Made by a program: the position numbers and the translations under genes
Origin: Flavobacterium sp. N3904
GTDB lineage: Bacteria; Bacteroidota; Bacteroidia; Flavobacteriales; Flavobacteriaceae
Direction: 5' to 3'
Assembly (NCBI RefSeq): GCF_025947305.1
Contig: NZ_CP110009.1
Coordinates: forward strand, 3,761,501 to 3,825,500
DNA length: 64,000 bases
Shown here: positions 18,175 to 27,195 of the stretch, piece by piece
Position numbering within the stretch: position 1 is the stretch's first letter
Layout: every line of letters begins with the position of its first letter
Notes under the pieces: generated by a model
What the model saw: the letters and a program-made list of their open reading frames with translations, nothing else
What the model was told of the DNA's origin: nothing
The model's database searches: none

Positions 18175-18295
18175 TATGGAAAACCGTAAAGAAAAATGGA
18201 AATGGTTTTGTACGTTTGATATTGGATAGCAAAAAACGAAACAAACCTTCGCTAATCAACCCAACTAAGAAATGTATACACAAAGGTTTGTTTCG
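18175..18295 (+). promoter_or_regulatory. Dyad-controlled promoter with hairpin leader, copy 2
   Basis: TATGGAAAACCGTA (18175-18188) stands 22 bp before the -7 element TACGTTTG (18211-18218). The leader forms a hairpin of CGAAACAAACCTT (18237-18249) with AAGGTTTGTTTCG (18283-18295). Compared with copy 1 at 11635, the stem pair changes from G-C to A-U on both sides, evidence for a conserved RNA or single-strand DNA structure. It is followed by CATATATACTA and the left boundary of the DUF4062 module, and is the probable promoter of that gene. Confidence 0.7.
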
Positions 18296-18343
18296 CATAT
18301 ATACTAATTAGCCACCATTTTAAAACACCATAGCAAATAGACA

Positions 18344-19210
18344 ATGAAAATATTTTTATCATCGACCTGTTACGACCTAGTTGACATAAGAGCGGAACTT
18401 GAAAGATTTCTAAAAGAAAAAGGGCACGAATTACTTCTAAGCGATCGAGCAACTTTTCCAGTTGAAATTGGAATTCACAGACACGATGTTTGTATAAACA
18501 ACGTACAAAATTGTGACCTTTTCATCTTAATAGTTGACGGAAGATTTGGAGCCCCTTATTACAAAGACGAAAATTTATCGATTACTTGGGCAGAATTTAA
18601 TGAAGCATTAAGAACAGAGAGAAAAATAATACCATTTGTCAGAAAGGATGTTTTTAATGAAAGACAATCTTATCGTCATAATTTAAAAAAAGGTAATTCA
18701 TTCGAGCCTTTTTTTGCAGACACAATAAGGGTTTTTGACTTAATGGGCGAAATTCAAAGGCACGAAGGCGGATTTTGGATAGAACAATTTGAAAATTCAG
18801 TTGAAATCAAAGATAGACTTGAAAACTTAATTAAAACAGGACATTCGTTTTTAAATGTCGGTCCACAAGCAATCGTAAGTTATTACGACCAAATACCACT
18901 GACAGAAGTTAGTGGTTCAACAGCATCATATATCACCAAGTTCGTTACGAATGACAAAGTTGAAGCGATAAATGAAGAGTTACTTAATAAAGCAATTAGT
19001 TCAATACCTGAAGGAACAAAACCATTTGGTGAACTTTTAGGTTTTGAGCAAATTCCCGGTGGAAATGACTACTATTATTATAGACCAATGAAACATTCCG
19101 GAGATGAAGGGGAAATTATTATTGGTATAACCCCAACAGCATTAGGCGACGCAGTAAGAAAAGAACTGATTGACTTGAAAGCTAACCTGAAAAACAAAAA
19201 CGGTGGCTAA
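18344..19210 (+). CDS. DUF4062 (TIR-like) protein
   Basis: The first ~110 residues are a DUF4062 domain: 'KIFLSSTCYDLVDIRAELERF', 'LSDRATFPV', 'NVQNCDLFILIVDGRFGAPY' and 'TWAEFNEALRTERKIIPFVR'. The fold is related to TIR and nucleoside-deoxyribosyltransferase-like domains and is common in NLR-type and other defence proteins. The C-terminal 150 residues are unrecognised. The gene is framed by complementary ends, ATTAGCCACC at 18307 and GGTGGCTAAC at 19202, as in the attC-like modules at 38-53 kb. A regulated promoter with a hairpin leader precedes it. It probably senses or signals stress, but there is no direct evidence. Confidence 0.8.
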   Translation: MKIFLSSTCYDLVDIRAELERFLKEKGHELLLSDRATFPVEIGIHRHDVCINNVQNCDLFILIVDGRFGAPYYKDENLSITWAEFNEALRTERKIIPFVRKDVFNERQSYRHNLKKGNSFEPFFADTIRVFDLMGEIQRHEGGFWIEQFENSVEIKDRLENLIKTGHSFLNVGPQAIVSYYDQIPLTEVSGSTASYITKFVTNDKVEAINEELLNKAISSIPEGTKPFGELLGFEQIPGGNDYYYYRPMKHSGDEGEIIIGITPTALGDAVRKELIDLKANLKNKNGG

Positions 19211-19313
19211 CAGCATTTTGGCAATATGGCTGGTTTTGGACTTAATTTAAAAATGGTTTTGCATAGGGATGTTTTTGCAAATCCGAAGATAAGTCTTGAT
19301 TTACCCCCGCTCC
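19202..19313. repeat. Degenerate attC-like palindrome
   Basis: The segment begins GGTGGCTAAC over the DUF4062 stop codon. It continues with words of the 38-53 kb family: TTTTGG, GACTTAATTT, ATGGTTTTGCAT, then TTTGCAAATCCGAA and AAGTCTTGATTT. The right arm that should contain GTTAGCC is missing or replaced, so the site is probably dead. It resembles the downstream boundary of an integron-type cassette. Confidence 0.5.
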
Positions 19314-19334
19314 ATGAAGTGTTCATCTCTACGC

Positions 19335-19440
19335 TACGCAAATGTCTCATGACTTTGCGTATTTTTAAAAGTTCTTAAAAATCAAAAATACGATAAAAGT
19401 CTCACGACTTTTTCTGTGAATGTTTTAAGAACAAGCCTCG
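19335..19440. repeat. Interspersed repeat, copy 1 (partner at 37630-37725)
   Basis: GTCTCATG-ACTTT, GTATTTTT and ATAAAAGTCTC-TGACTTTTT words occur in the same order and spacing at both places. Each copy directly follows or precedes an attC-like site. It has no coding content. The rest of 19211-19536 shows nothing else. Confidence 0.45.
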
Positions 19441-19536
19441 CTCACGCTCAACATATTTAGTAATACACCTATGACCTTCTGAGAAAAAACGAACCTAAAT
19501 ATAACAGGAAATACACAATGATTATGGAGTCCTAAG

Positions 19537-22500
19537 CTATTTACTATTAAAATAACATTTCAATTTGGTTTCTGTCATGTCAACAACCGTTGAATATACA
19601 GAACTTAAAAAATCCGTCATCTCACCATTTAATTTTTTAACGTTTACACCTGGCTGCGCAACTGCAAATTCAAACTTTACCTCGCTATATCGAAGTGCCT
19701 TTCTAATATTCTCAATATCAGCTTTAGTTCCATAATAAAACCTTCTTCCTTTTAAGACACCTGTATTATCACGCCTTTCCATATGCTTTAACAGCTCTTC
19801 TGGTTTCCATTTATATCTTAAGGACACAATAGCCTGTCCGCAGACTTCATATAAATCTAAAAGTCTGGAACCAGCAGTATTTTTTGAGTATTTACAATGA
19901 ACCATTTCAAATCTGATGGTATCTGCATCATGAAATATTGCAACTATATCAGCTGACTCGCCTGAATTATCATCATTAAAAACTACTTTTGCTCCTTGGT
20001 TAACTAATCTCTTCATCATATACTCCTGCACAGAATTTTCACGCTGCAAACTGCCCTTATACATCGACTCAGCACTGTATTGGACTTCTTCCCATCCTAA
20101 GGATTCAATTCTGTCATCAGGAATCCTGACGGCAGCAACTTGGGCATATTGAGTCCAAATACATCCCGAGATAGTGTCGCCATTTAACAGGAACATCGTT
20201 GGCGGATACTTTTCAAAGAATTCTTTTAACTCCATTGGCTCGCTTCTTAATCCTTCAACAAAAAAACGACTCTTATCCAATCCCTCAATACTATGCCCTC
20301 TTTCACCTCCAAGCCTGATGCTAAACTCTATTTTCTCATTCTGTAGATAAAAAACAAACTGAGCCTTATCATCCTTAACACTTAAAAGCTTAATATATGC
20401 CTCACTAAGCAGATAAGAAATTGAACCTGAACCCACTATAACTTTATGTATTTTATCATAAAGATCCTCTGACCAATCACAAGCCATTACAATTAAGTTA
20501 TCAGGATAAAGCTTTAACTCAGTCTTTTCAGCAGAATCTTCTAATAATTTATTCGAATCTATCGACTCATCAGTAATAAGCTTACCTACCTGAATGCACC
20601 ATGATTTCCATTGTTTTAAATCACCAACTCTTGCCGGGCTCCAAATTTTCCCTTTAACCGAGGCGCCGACACTCACAGGAAAACCATCTCTAAACCCCAC
20701 TCCTACAAAATCGGATTTCTGGCATCTTGTCCCGCTCTTCCACCTGCTTAGTTCTGTGGTAACATCTGAACCGCTTAATCTTGAATAACGATGCAAATGA
20801 CTAGCCGGCTTAAAAATCCCTGCATGCACTATACTTAGTCGATTTATAGAGTCAAATGCTCTGAAAACAGGATCTCCTGACACGCGATCTGGCTTGGATC
20901 CAGTGAGGCATTCTACTACTTTATCTATTTCAAGAGTTTTTTCTGAAAATCCGATATAAAGCAATTGCGACACAGCATCAAAATAGATTACTATTAAATT
21001 CCAAGTCTGATCACGCAGCTTATCTGTTCTGGCCCATTTTACCTTCTCTCTTTTCTGAGTGGTAAAATAAAAAACGTTTTCATCAGGGTTATAATATGGT
21101 TGGGTAAGAGCGTATTTAGAAAGATTGAATGCAAGCTTAAAATTATTCCAATCAACCTTCGCTGCTCTGTAGCACATACAGCTCAAGGCAGGATAAACAA
21201 GCTTCGGGTTTAACTCTGTATCAGGAGAATCAAAACCTGAAAAAGGTTTACAGCCCTGTAAAAAAGATAACAAAGATTCCGCATCAGCTTTTCTGGCATC
21301 AGCTATTTCACTGATAACTTCTTCCCATCCAGAACCTTCCTGCAATAAATTCTCCAATTCCACAGATAAGTTTTCATCTGCAAAATTTACAACAAATGAG
21401 GCATCTCCCAAACCTTCCTGCGTTCTGGTAAATCGCCCAATAAACTGAAGCAGGACCGCCAACGATTTATGAAGCTTATGCACAGCTGCAATTTTAAAAT
21501 CAGGATAGTCAAAACCCTCTTTAAGCATATCAACACATATGACAATATCATATAGGCCTCTTTTTATCTCTTCAACAATCTTTGCCTGCCCTTTCGTCTC
21601 ATTGTGAACTACAACAATCCTCTCATCAGGAAACCATTCTTTGTAGCTCTTATATAGTTCTTCCGCATGTTTGCTCTTTTCTGTCCTGACCATAACCTTG
21701 TGCCTAGTCCATCCATTTGTCCTGTCTTCTTTCAGCCTTTGTATTGCGGCGTCAGCGATTGCTTTATCTTTTCTTTTAGGATGTCTTTCATCAACCGATA
21801 TCAAAGAAATTTTTGAAAAACAATTATCCTTTAGTGCTCTTGCTAAAGAATAATTATAGAGAATTTTGCCCTCTATTGGCTTCTTGTCATTTCTAAATGG
21901 AGTTGCCGTAAATTGTACAATTTTTGAATCTTCAAACTGTGTTTTTATTCTTTTCCAGCCCGCCGCTGCAACATGATGCGCCTCATCAAAGAAAATATGG
22001 GAAAAAGTACCTTTCAGTGCGTCCAGTAGTGAGAAACTTGCCCTCGCAATTAATCCCGGAGTAGTGACAATTATTTCTGCTGATTGTATATCCAATATAT
22101 CCTTAGAACTGGAAATAATTTTATCCAATATAAGCACCTTAGGGTTTGAAGTAGCACCGCTTATTACTCCTAGTTGTCGCAGCATACCCCAAGTTTCAAA
22201 TTTTTGAGACAACTGCTTTTTTAAATCCTTTGTCGGTACGACTACCAATACCCTTTGCGCATTATCCGCTAATACCGCCACCAACATGGTTTCCGTCTTT
22301 CCAGTACCAGTTGGAAGTACGATAGTGCATGCATCATAACTTAAAGACCAATGGGATAATAGAGAATACAAAGCTCCAGACTGAGCAGGTCTTAAAGAAT
22401 AACCATTTGTTCCATTCCTGTATAAATTAAAATCTTGTTTCGAATATTCAATAGAATGTTCGGCTAAGCCACTAAATTTATAAATCCCTTGTTTGAAAGT

Positions 22501-22713
22501 AACCGAAGCTGTAAAGGAATTTCCTTCAACATCTTGTACTAGATAAACAGAATCTTTCTTATGGGTTAATGTTAAATTATGCGATCCAGCTTTAAGGGCA
22601 ACTTGGCGAAAGCTGCCGCAATCTTTAGAATCTTTAAAATAATAAAGCGGTTCATCTAATTTAAAACTTGCCTCAAATGGTATTTCGAGGCTAAACTGTT
22701 GCGGTTGGTTCAT
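19537..22713 (-). CDS. SF2 DEAD/DEAH-box helicase with C-terminal nuclease-like domain
   Basis: The 1058-residue protein has an N-terminal ~100-residue extension and then an SF2 helicase core: Walker A 'LPTGTGKTE' near residue 137, 'FFDEAHH' near 240, 'FTATPFR' near 270, and motif VI in 'LLQFIGRFTRT' near 425. A long middle region of ~450 residues is unrecognised. The last 150 residues contain 'ESADIVAIF' and 'FEMVHCKYS' (about 914-945), which fit a PD-(D/E)XK core. The same module occurs in the 605-residue protein at 25.3-27.1 kb. Length, domain plan and neighbourhood point to a restriction-type or anti-plasmid/anti-phage role. It is monocistronic. Confidence 0.75.
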   Translation of the reverse strand: MNQPQQFSLEIPFEASFKLDEPLYYFKDSKDCGSFRQVALKAGSHNLTLTHKKDSVYLVQDVEGNSFTASVTFKQGIYKFSGLAEHSIEYSKQDFNLYRNGTNGYSLRPAQSGALYSLLSHWSLSYDACTIVLPTGTGKTETMLVAVLADNAQRVLVVVPTKDLKKQLSQKFETWGMLRQLGVISGATSNPKVLILDKIISSSKDILDIQSAEIIVTTPGLIARASFSLLDALKGTFSHIFFDEAHHVAAAGWKRIKTQFEDSKIVQFTATPFRNDKKPIEGKILYNYSLARALKDNCFSKISLISVDERHPKRKDKAIADAAIQRLKEDRTNGWTRHKVMVRTEKSKHAEELYKSYKEWFPDERIVVVHNETKGQAKIVEEIKRGLYDIVICVDMLKEGFDYPDFKIAAVHKLHKSLAVLLQFIGRFTRTQEGLGDASFVVNFADENLSVELENLLQEGSGWEEVISEIADARKADAESLLSFLQGCKPFSGFDSPDTELNPKLVYPALSCMCYRAAKVDWNNFKLAFNLSKYALTQPYYNPDENVFYFTTQKREKVKWARTDKLRDQTWNLIVIYFDAVSQLLYIGFSEKTLEIDKVVECLTGSKPDRVSGDPVFRAFDSINRLSIVHAGIFKPASHLHRYSRLSGSDVTTELSRWKSGTRCQKSDFVGVGFRDGFPVSVGASVKGKIWSPARVGDLKQWKSWCIQVGKLITDESIDSNKLLEDSAEKTELKLYPDNLIVMACDWSEDLYDKIHKVIVGSGSISYLLSEAYIKLLSVKDDKAQFVFYLQNEKIEFSIRLGGERGHSIEGLDKSRFFVEGLRSEPMELKEFFEKYPPTMFLLNGDTISGCIWTQYAQVAAVRIPDDRIESLGWEEVQYSAESMYKGSLQRENSVQEYMMKRLVNQGAKVVFNDDNSGESADIVAIFHDADTIRFEMVHCKYSKNTAGSRLLDLYEVCGQAIVSLRYKWKPEELLKHMERRDNTGVLKGRRFYYGTKADIENIRKALRYSEVKFEFAVAQPGVNVKKLNGEMTDFLSSVYSTVVDMTETKLKCYFNSK

Positions 22714-22897
22714 CGTTAGAAAGTTAATTGGTCCTGCTAAATTAAAAAATTATATATACTATTACTAATTAATACATTAGCCATAAAATCACTTAAAAAT
22801 TCAATAAATTTATTGAATTTTTAATCTCTTCTTTAGTGAAAAGTTTATGCTTTTATCGAAAATTTGGGAGCTGAATTAGTACTGCACCATGCTGGTG

Positions 22898-22912
22898 CGA
22901 GCGTCCCGCTCG
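22898..22912. repeat. REP-like palindrome
   Basis: CGAGCGTCCCGCTCG is a perfect palindrome of the same type as at 17221-17233. The surrounding gap (22714-23000) is AT-rich and holds no gene I can support. Confidence 0.5.
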
Positions 22913-23000
22913 TACCCATAAACAGAGGATCCAGTTGTTTTGTTGAAAAAGTATAACACCTTTCAAGATGCTATACTCCTAATTACTCTCGATAAAGGAA

Positions 23001-23174
23001 TTACTTCTCTTTACGAACTCCTTTAAAAGGACTACCATCTTGCTTAACATCCATAAAACGACCTGTGTTAGCATCACGCTTAACCCATTGCTCGGTTGTT
23101 GGATTATAAGTCTGACTTCTTTCCTTAACGGCACCATTACGATGCCCATCTCCGGGTTTACCATTTTTGGCCAT
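23001..23174 (-). CDS. Short conserved hydrophilic protein
   Basis: The 57-residue protein starts at 'MAKNGK' (23174); eight upstream codons in frame are less likely. It is basic and glycine-rich, with 'HRNGAVKERSQ', 'YNPTTEQWVKRDANTGRFMD' and 'GSPFKGVRKEK'. I recall very similar short proteins in many bacteria, plasmids and phages under the name hypothetical protein; no function is known to me. Strong conservation of such a small gene suggests a real, perhaps nucleic-acid-related, role. It lies alone between the helicase and the PIN operon. Confidence 0.75.
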   Translation of the reverse strand: MAKNGKPGDGHRNGAVKERSQTYNPTTEQWVKRDANTGRFMDVKQDGSPFKGVRKEK

Positions 23175-23313
23175 GGCGATCAGATTTAGTTCAATCAAAC
23201 AATTTAAGACTGAGGCGTTTGATTAAAAACCCAAGAAATAATTAGGTAAAAAATAGAAATCTATTACTTTTGCAGAAGAAATCAAATACCGTCCAAAGTT
23301 TTAATTTCAACTG

Positions 23314-23342
23314 ACCGAAGCGCTATTCCAGTTTGCTTCGGT
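23314..23342. terminator. Hairpin abutting the PIN gene stop
   Basis: ACCGAAGC (23314-23321) pairs with GCTTCGGT (23335-23342), immediately after the PIN gene on the minus strand. A T-run follows on the plus strand only. It probably marks the end of the three-gene minus-strand operon. Confidence 0.5.
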
Positions 23343-23878
23343 TATTTTTTTAGATATTTTTTATAATCTTCAATACTTTCAACACCTTTTATCAGCTTGC
23401 TGTCCTTAGATTTTACTTCCTTGATAAAATCAATACATTCTTGATCACTCATTAAATTTAGAGTATTAGCCTCTAGCAAAATATCCATTGTCGTCAAGTA
23501 TTTAATATCATGCTCAGCACAATAAGACACTATATCACTAAGATTACTGCTGGCTATATAATCCTTTGAAAATCTTGCCACAGCCATACAAGCCGCTTCA
23601 CCCTCACCCTTACTTTTCTTTAATACTGAATATTCTTTAATTATATCTATGCTTCTGGGCATCTCCATTATATCAATTTTAGCGTAAGCTATAAAATTAT
23701 TAATAGAAACTATGTTTGACTTTCTTTTATCAAGCTCACTTTTTACCTTATCCAGTATCACCATTTGGTTTGGATATATCTTAGGTAAAAGAAGTTGCTT
23801 TCCTGCTTTTATAAAATGTATGATAACATCACAATCCAACAATATTTTGGGTAAACTAGATATCTTTGTCATCCTCAT
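23342..23878 (-). CDS. PIN-like ribonuclease-type protein
   Basis: The 178-residue protein shows the spaced acidic residues of a PIN domain: Asp in 'ILLDCDVIIHF' at about 14-16, Glu in 'KGEGEAACMAVA' near 92, and a third acidic region in 'SNLSDIVSYCAEHDIKYLTTMD'. PIN domains usually cleave RNA, as in VapC toxins. The start overlaps the ImmA/IrrE gene by 23 bp; an alternative ATG lies two codons in. It is the last gene of an XRE-ImmA/IrrE-PIN operon, so it is likely the effector of a toxin-antitoxin-like or stress-controlled unit. Confidence 0.7.
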   Translation of the reverse strand: MRMTKISSLPKILLDCDVIIHFIKAGKQLLLPKIYPNQMVILDKVKSELDKRKSNIVSINNFIAYAKIDIMEMPRSIDIIKEYSVLKKSKGEGEAACMAVARFSKDYIASSNLSDIVSYCAEHDIKYLTTMDILLEANTLNLMSDQECIDFIKEVKSKDSKLIKGVESIEDYKKYLKK

Positions 23879-24599
23879 CCAAATTTAAATTGTCGATATC
23901 AATATTGATGTCGTACATTAGAGAATGATAATGACTTTCCGATATAATTCCTTTATCATACAATTCCTTTGCTTTGATGCCATAATTACCAACAACTCGC
24001 TCTTCAGAACTCTTTTTGTACAATTTGTCAGTATATCCAAACTCAACTGCACTCTTCGCTATTCCATTCAACCAATGGGAACAATCCTTTCTAATTAAGC
24101 CAATTTTATCCAGTCGTATCATTAAAGCTCTTCGGGAAACTCCAAAATACTGTTCTAATTTTATAACTGTACCTAACGAAATTTCCCCTCCCCAGGCCAA
24201 TTCTTCTTCTGGTATTTGCTTTATTATTGCTGGCTCCGGCAATAACAGGTAAGAACTAAAGACATCAGCATTAAATTCCTCTTTGTCTTTTTTATCAAAC
24301 TTACCGGCATTACACATTTGAAAACTAAATCCGGTTTGGATAAATAAATGATACAATTCATGTCCAATTGTAAAGTGTTGCCTTCCTCTAGAAACATTGG
24401 AATTAATAAGCATAAAATTATTGTTCTGGGTTTTCAAAGCCATCCCTGAAAAAGCACTGTTTAAAGGCCTGAAAACCGTAAGAACATCCAATGATCGCAA
24501 TAGATTTTCGAAATCAATCGCAACATCAGACGCAATTCCATTTTCTCGTCTAAACTTATTCGCACGTGCTTCTAATATTTTATCATTTACTGTTACCAT
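23856..24599 (-). CDS. ImmA/IrrE-family zinc metallopeptidase
   Basis: The 247-residue protein has the zinc-binding helix 'FTIGHELYHLF' (HExxH) near residue 78 and the third-ligand region 'EEFNADVFSSYLLLPE' ~30 residues later. The C-terminal ~120 residues are helical. ImmA/IrrE enzymes cut XRE-type repressors to release a silenced response. The gene overlaps the upstream XRE gene by 17 bp and the downstream PIN gene by 23 bp, so the three are translated together. The natural reading is repressor, protease and effector in one cassette. Confidence 0.88.
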   Translation of the reverse strand: MVTVNDKILEARANKFRRENGIASDVAIDFENLLRSLDVLTVFRPLNSAFSGMALKTQNNNFMLINSNVSRGRQHFTIGHELYHLFIQTGFSFQMCNAGKFDKKDKEEFNADVFSSYLLLPEPAIIKQIPEEELAWGGEISLGTVIKLEQYFGVSRRALMIRLDKIGLIRKDCSHWLNGIAKSAVEFGYTDKLYKKSSEERVVGNYGIKAKELYDKGIISESHYHSLMYDINIDIDNLNLDEDDKDI

Positions 24600-24930
24600 A
24601 CAAATTATTAATCTTTAAATAATTTTTTACAATTTTGCCAAAAGCAGCCATGTTTTCCATGTCATCCCCTTCAAAATCATCCTTCCTAAAAGCAAAAACA
24701 ACTTCCGCTACTGCCTCATCTATATCATCAACAAAAAAAACATCCAACTCAACACCAAATAAATCAGACAGTTTTTCTAATACTTCAAGAGGAACTTCTC
24801 TTTCTTCATTTTCATAAAAGCTAATCATTTCTCTATTTTTCAATCCTAAATAATCTGCAACTTTATCCTGCGTATATCCATATTTCTCTCGCAAACCTTT
24901 CATTACCAGTCCTGTTGTTGCTTCCATCAT
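24583..24930 (-). CDS. XRE-family repressor
   Basis: The 115-residue protein has a clear HTH: 'MKGLREKYGYTQDKVADYLGL' and 'ISFYENEEREVPLEVLEKLSDLFGV' in the first 70 residues. An acidic tail follows ('VDDIDEAVAEVV', 'DDFEGDDMEN'). It is the first gene of the operon with ImmA/IrrE and PIN. An upstream perfect dyad at 25001-25014 lies 13 bp from the -7 element and is the likely binding site, so the operon should be self-repressed until the protease acts. Confidence 0.88.
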   Translation of the reverse strand: MMEATTGLVMKGLREKYGYTQDKVADYLGLKNREMISFYENEEREVPLEVLEKLSDLFGVELDVFFVDDIDEAVAEVVFAFRKDDFEGDDMENMAAFGKIVKNYLKINNLYGNSK

Positions 24931-24979
24931 TTTTTAAATTATAAGGTTAAGTAATTTTTTAAAATCCTAAATATTGTTA

Positions 24980-25014
24980 CAAATATACATATTTTTTTAA
25001 AATTACACGTAATT
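24980..25014 (-). promoter_or_regulatory. Promoter and operator of the XRE-ImmA/IrrE-PIN operon
   Basis: On the minus strand the -7 motif TATATTTG is at 24987-24980. The dyad AATTACACGTAATT (25001-25014) covers the region just downstream of where the -33 TTG would be expected. This fits repression by the XRE protein encoded directly downstream. Confidence 0.6.
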
Positions 25015-25225
25015 GTACAAAAAGTTTGTAATTCAATTAGGTAACATATATATGTTATGGAACAATTATTACCACTATGCAATTCGGGAATCAAACAGCA
25101 CACCATTTGCAACCCTAAGATCCATCAAATAGATTTGCCTCGGCGGTACAATTATTGAATCAGTCCAATTGTAAATCTAAAACAGCACTAATGAAATTGT
25201 TTACTGGAATATTGCTGCCCAATCG

Positions 25226-25240
25226 CGGATTTACAATCCG
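25226..25240. repeat. REP-like palindrome
   Basis: CGGATTTACAATCCG is a perfect palindrome of the family seen at 17178-17190. The gap 25015-25298 contains nothing else that I can name. Confidence 0.5.
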
Positions 25241-25298
25241 TACTCACAAACAAAGTTAGCATCACCATCCAATATGCTCTAAATTCCTTTTAATTAAA

Positions 25299-27116
25299 TT
25301 AAGGTTTGCAATAAATATAAACACTATCAACACCTGCTTCTTTACAGCTGTTTATAAATGATGAAATAAACCATAAAATCTGTATAATTTCATTTCTTTC
25401 AATAAAATATTCTGCATCTCGCAATTGCTGAAGTTTAATTTCTAAATTGCTCTTTGAAATAAAATTTAATACTAGGCATACTTCCCTTTGGTGATTTGGT
25501 TCTAAAATTGTATTCTTAAATTTTTCTGTGAAATCTGCTACCGAATTACCTTTACGCAACCTTGCTATTTGAGTTTGAATTCCATCATTATTGTAATTAC
25601 TGCTCCAAAAATTTTGTTTGGAAGCTAATTGAAAATCTTGAGGCATCAGATTTCCTAAATTCTTCAACGCTTGTCCTACAATATCTTGAAATGCAGATGC
25701 TGAAAAATTCACTTCTTTATATTTTGAATGAATGAACTTTATTTTATTTCCACTGATACTAATATGATCAGCCCACTCTTTACCAAGATCATCACATACC
25801 ACATAATCTGAATACGGTAAAAATATATCTTCGACAATATTAAAAACTGATCCAGCACTGAAATTTGAAGCTGCAGCTGTAAATATGCCTTTTTCACTAC
25901 TTGCATTTTCAAGTCGTGGATCAGGACGAAATATTTTAATAAAATTATCAATGTTGCCTAAAAGTCTATTATCTTTAAATAACTTTCTGTTGGTATAAAT
26001 TAGTTCACAATTGTCAAAATTAACAATGAATTGATTAGAGACATTGATATAATCTATTAACTTTTGCATTCTACCATTATCTTTAAAAAGAACAATATTT
26101 CTTAATTTTTGTGAACTAATTGAAATAGATTTTTCATTGATTTTAATTTTCAAATCTTTCGCATATGGATTTAGGATATCATAAGTATTGAGACCAACTT
26201 CATCGTTGTTAATGACCTGCAATAAAGTTTCAACCTTTGATATGTGTTTAATTAGATCAATTGTCCTTTGGCTACCATCTTCTAAAACAATTCGAGTCTC
26301 GTGAATTACATTTTGTTCCAAATCTTCATATAATTTTGAGAATACAAATAAAATTGCAATTGGCATTAGATTATGTTTATGCTCTTTAAATTCTATAGAC
26401 TCCGAAAATATTGAAAGAAAAGTTTCTCTATCCGAGTGTGCCCTCAATTTCTCAACCTGAGAAAATCCCCACCTGATAGTTTCTTTTATAGAGCATTTTT
26501 TTCCTAATTTATTTATTCTTGAAGTATTAAAAGAGAGTGATGTTTTTTCCTCGTCATTTTTAACCCTCATATTATTTACCACATAATTACTTGCGCCTAA
26601 AGGAGAAAGATTCTGTTTTAAGTTAAGTGATTCAAGTGACTTTTGACGCATAGCTCTATCGGAAACATTCATATTTTGCATGTTTAATTTTTCGATTTGT
26701 GTATCTTCATCAACATATAAAATTGAAAGCACTTTGTAATCAATCGGATCAAATTTTTCAAGAAATTCTCTAAGTTTAGCTACATTACGCCTAACCATCA
26801 TTATGTAATCTTTAAAATCTACTATTAGGATATATGCAAGTTTTATTTCTTCCCAATTTTCTAAATGCTCTTCAAGAATTGAAGGAATAGCAGTATAACG
26901 AAATATACAAATCGAATAATTGAAACTCTGCTCATTAATTACAATCTCTTTATTGACCACTCTTAAAAGATAGTTCCCTATTCTTCCAGTAGAAATGGTT
27001 TTAAAAAGATTTGTAATGAGAGCTCGAGATAAATTTACTTCATCTGGATTAGAATAAAAGTAAGCATTCTCGTTTAATACAATTTGATTTAAAATCTCAT
27101 CTTCAGTTAGTTGCAT
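25299..27116 (-). CDS. Unrecognised 605-residue protein with nuclease-like C-terminal module
   Basis: I do not recognise the protein as a whole. Residues ~442-488 read 'DDLGKEWADHISI' then 'IKFIHSKYK' then 'AFQDIVGQALKNLG', which matches the segment of the helicase at 19.5-22.7 kb ('ESADIVAIF', 'FEMVHCKYS', 'LYEVCGQAIVSL'). The pattern D/E...D...F.H.KY followed by a Gln-containing helix fits a PD-(D/E)XK-like core. The first 440 residues are a mix of helices and strands with no export signal. It is monocistronic, between REP-like repeats, inside a defence-rich region. A defence effector is the best guess. Confidence 0.55.
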   Translation of the reverse strand: MQLTEDEILNQIVLNENAYFYSNPDEVNLSRALITNLFKTISTGRIGNYLLRVVNKEIVINEQSFNYSICIFRYTAIPSILEEHLENWEEIKLAYILIVDFKDYIMMVRRNVAKLREFLEKFDPIDYKVLSILYVDEDTQIEKLNMQNMNVSDRAMRQKSLESLNLKQNLSPLGASNYVVNNMRVKNDEEKTSLSFNTSRINKLGKKCSIKETIRWGFSQVEKLRAHSDRETFLSIFSESIEFKEHKHNLMPIAILFVFSKLYEDLEQNVIHETRIVLEDGSQRTIDLIKHISKVETLLQVINNDEVGLNTYDILNPYAKDLKIKINEKSISISSQKLRNIVLFKDNGRMQKLIDYINVSNQFIVNFDNCELIYTNRKLFKDNRLLGNIDNFIKIFRPDPRLENASSEKGIFTAAASNFSAGSVFNIVEDIFLPYSDYVVCDDLGKEWADHISISGNKIKFIHSKYKEVNFSASAFQDIVGQALKNLGNLMPQDFQLASKQNFWSSNYNNDGIQTQIARLRKGNSVADFTEKFKNTILEPNHQREVCLVLNFISKSNLEIKLQQLRDAEYFIERNEIIQILWFISSFINSCKEAGVDSVYIYCKP

Positions 27117-27195
27117 TTTTTATCTTTAGTTATATTTATTCTTAATCAGTTCTTTTAGTTTATTGTCATTTATCCGTTTTATTAACCATGATTGT

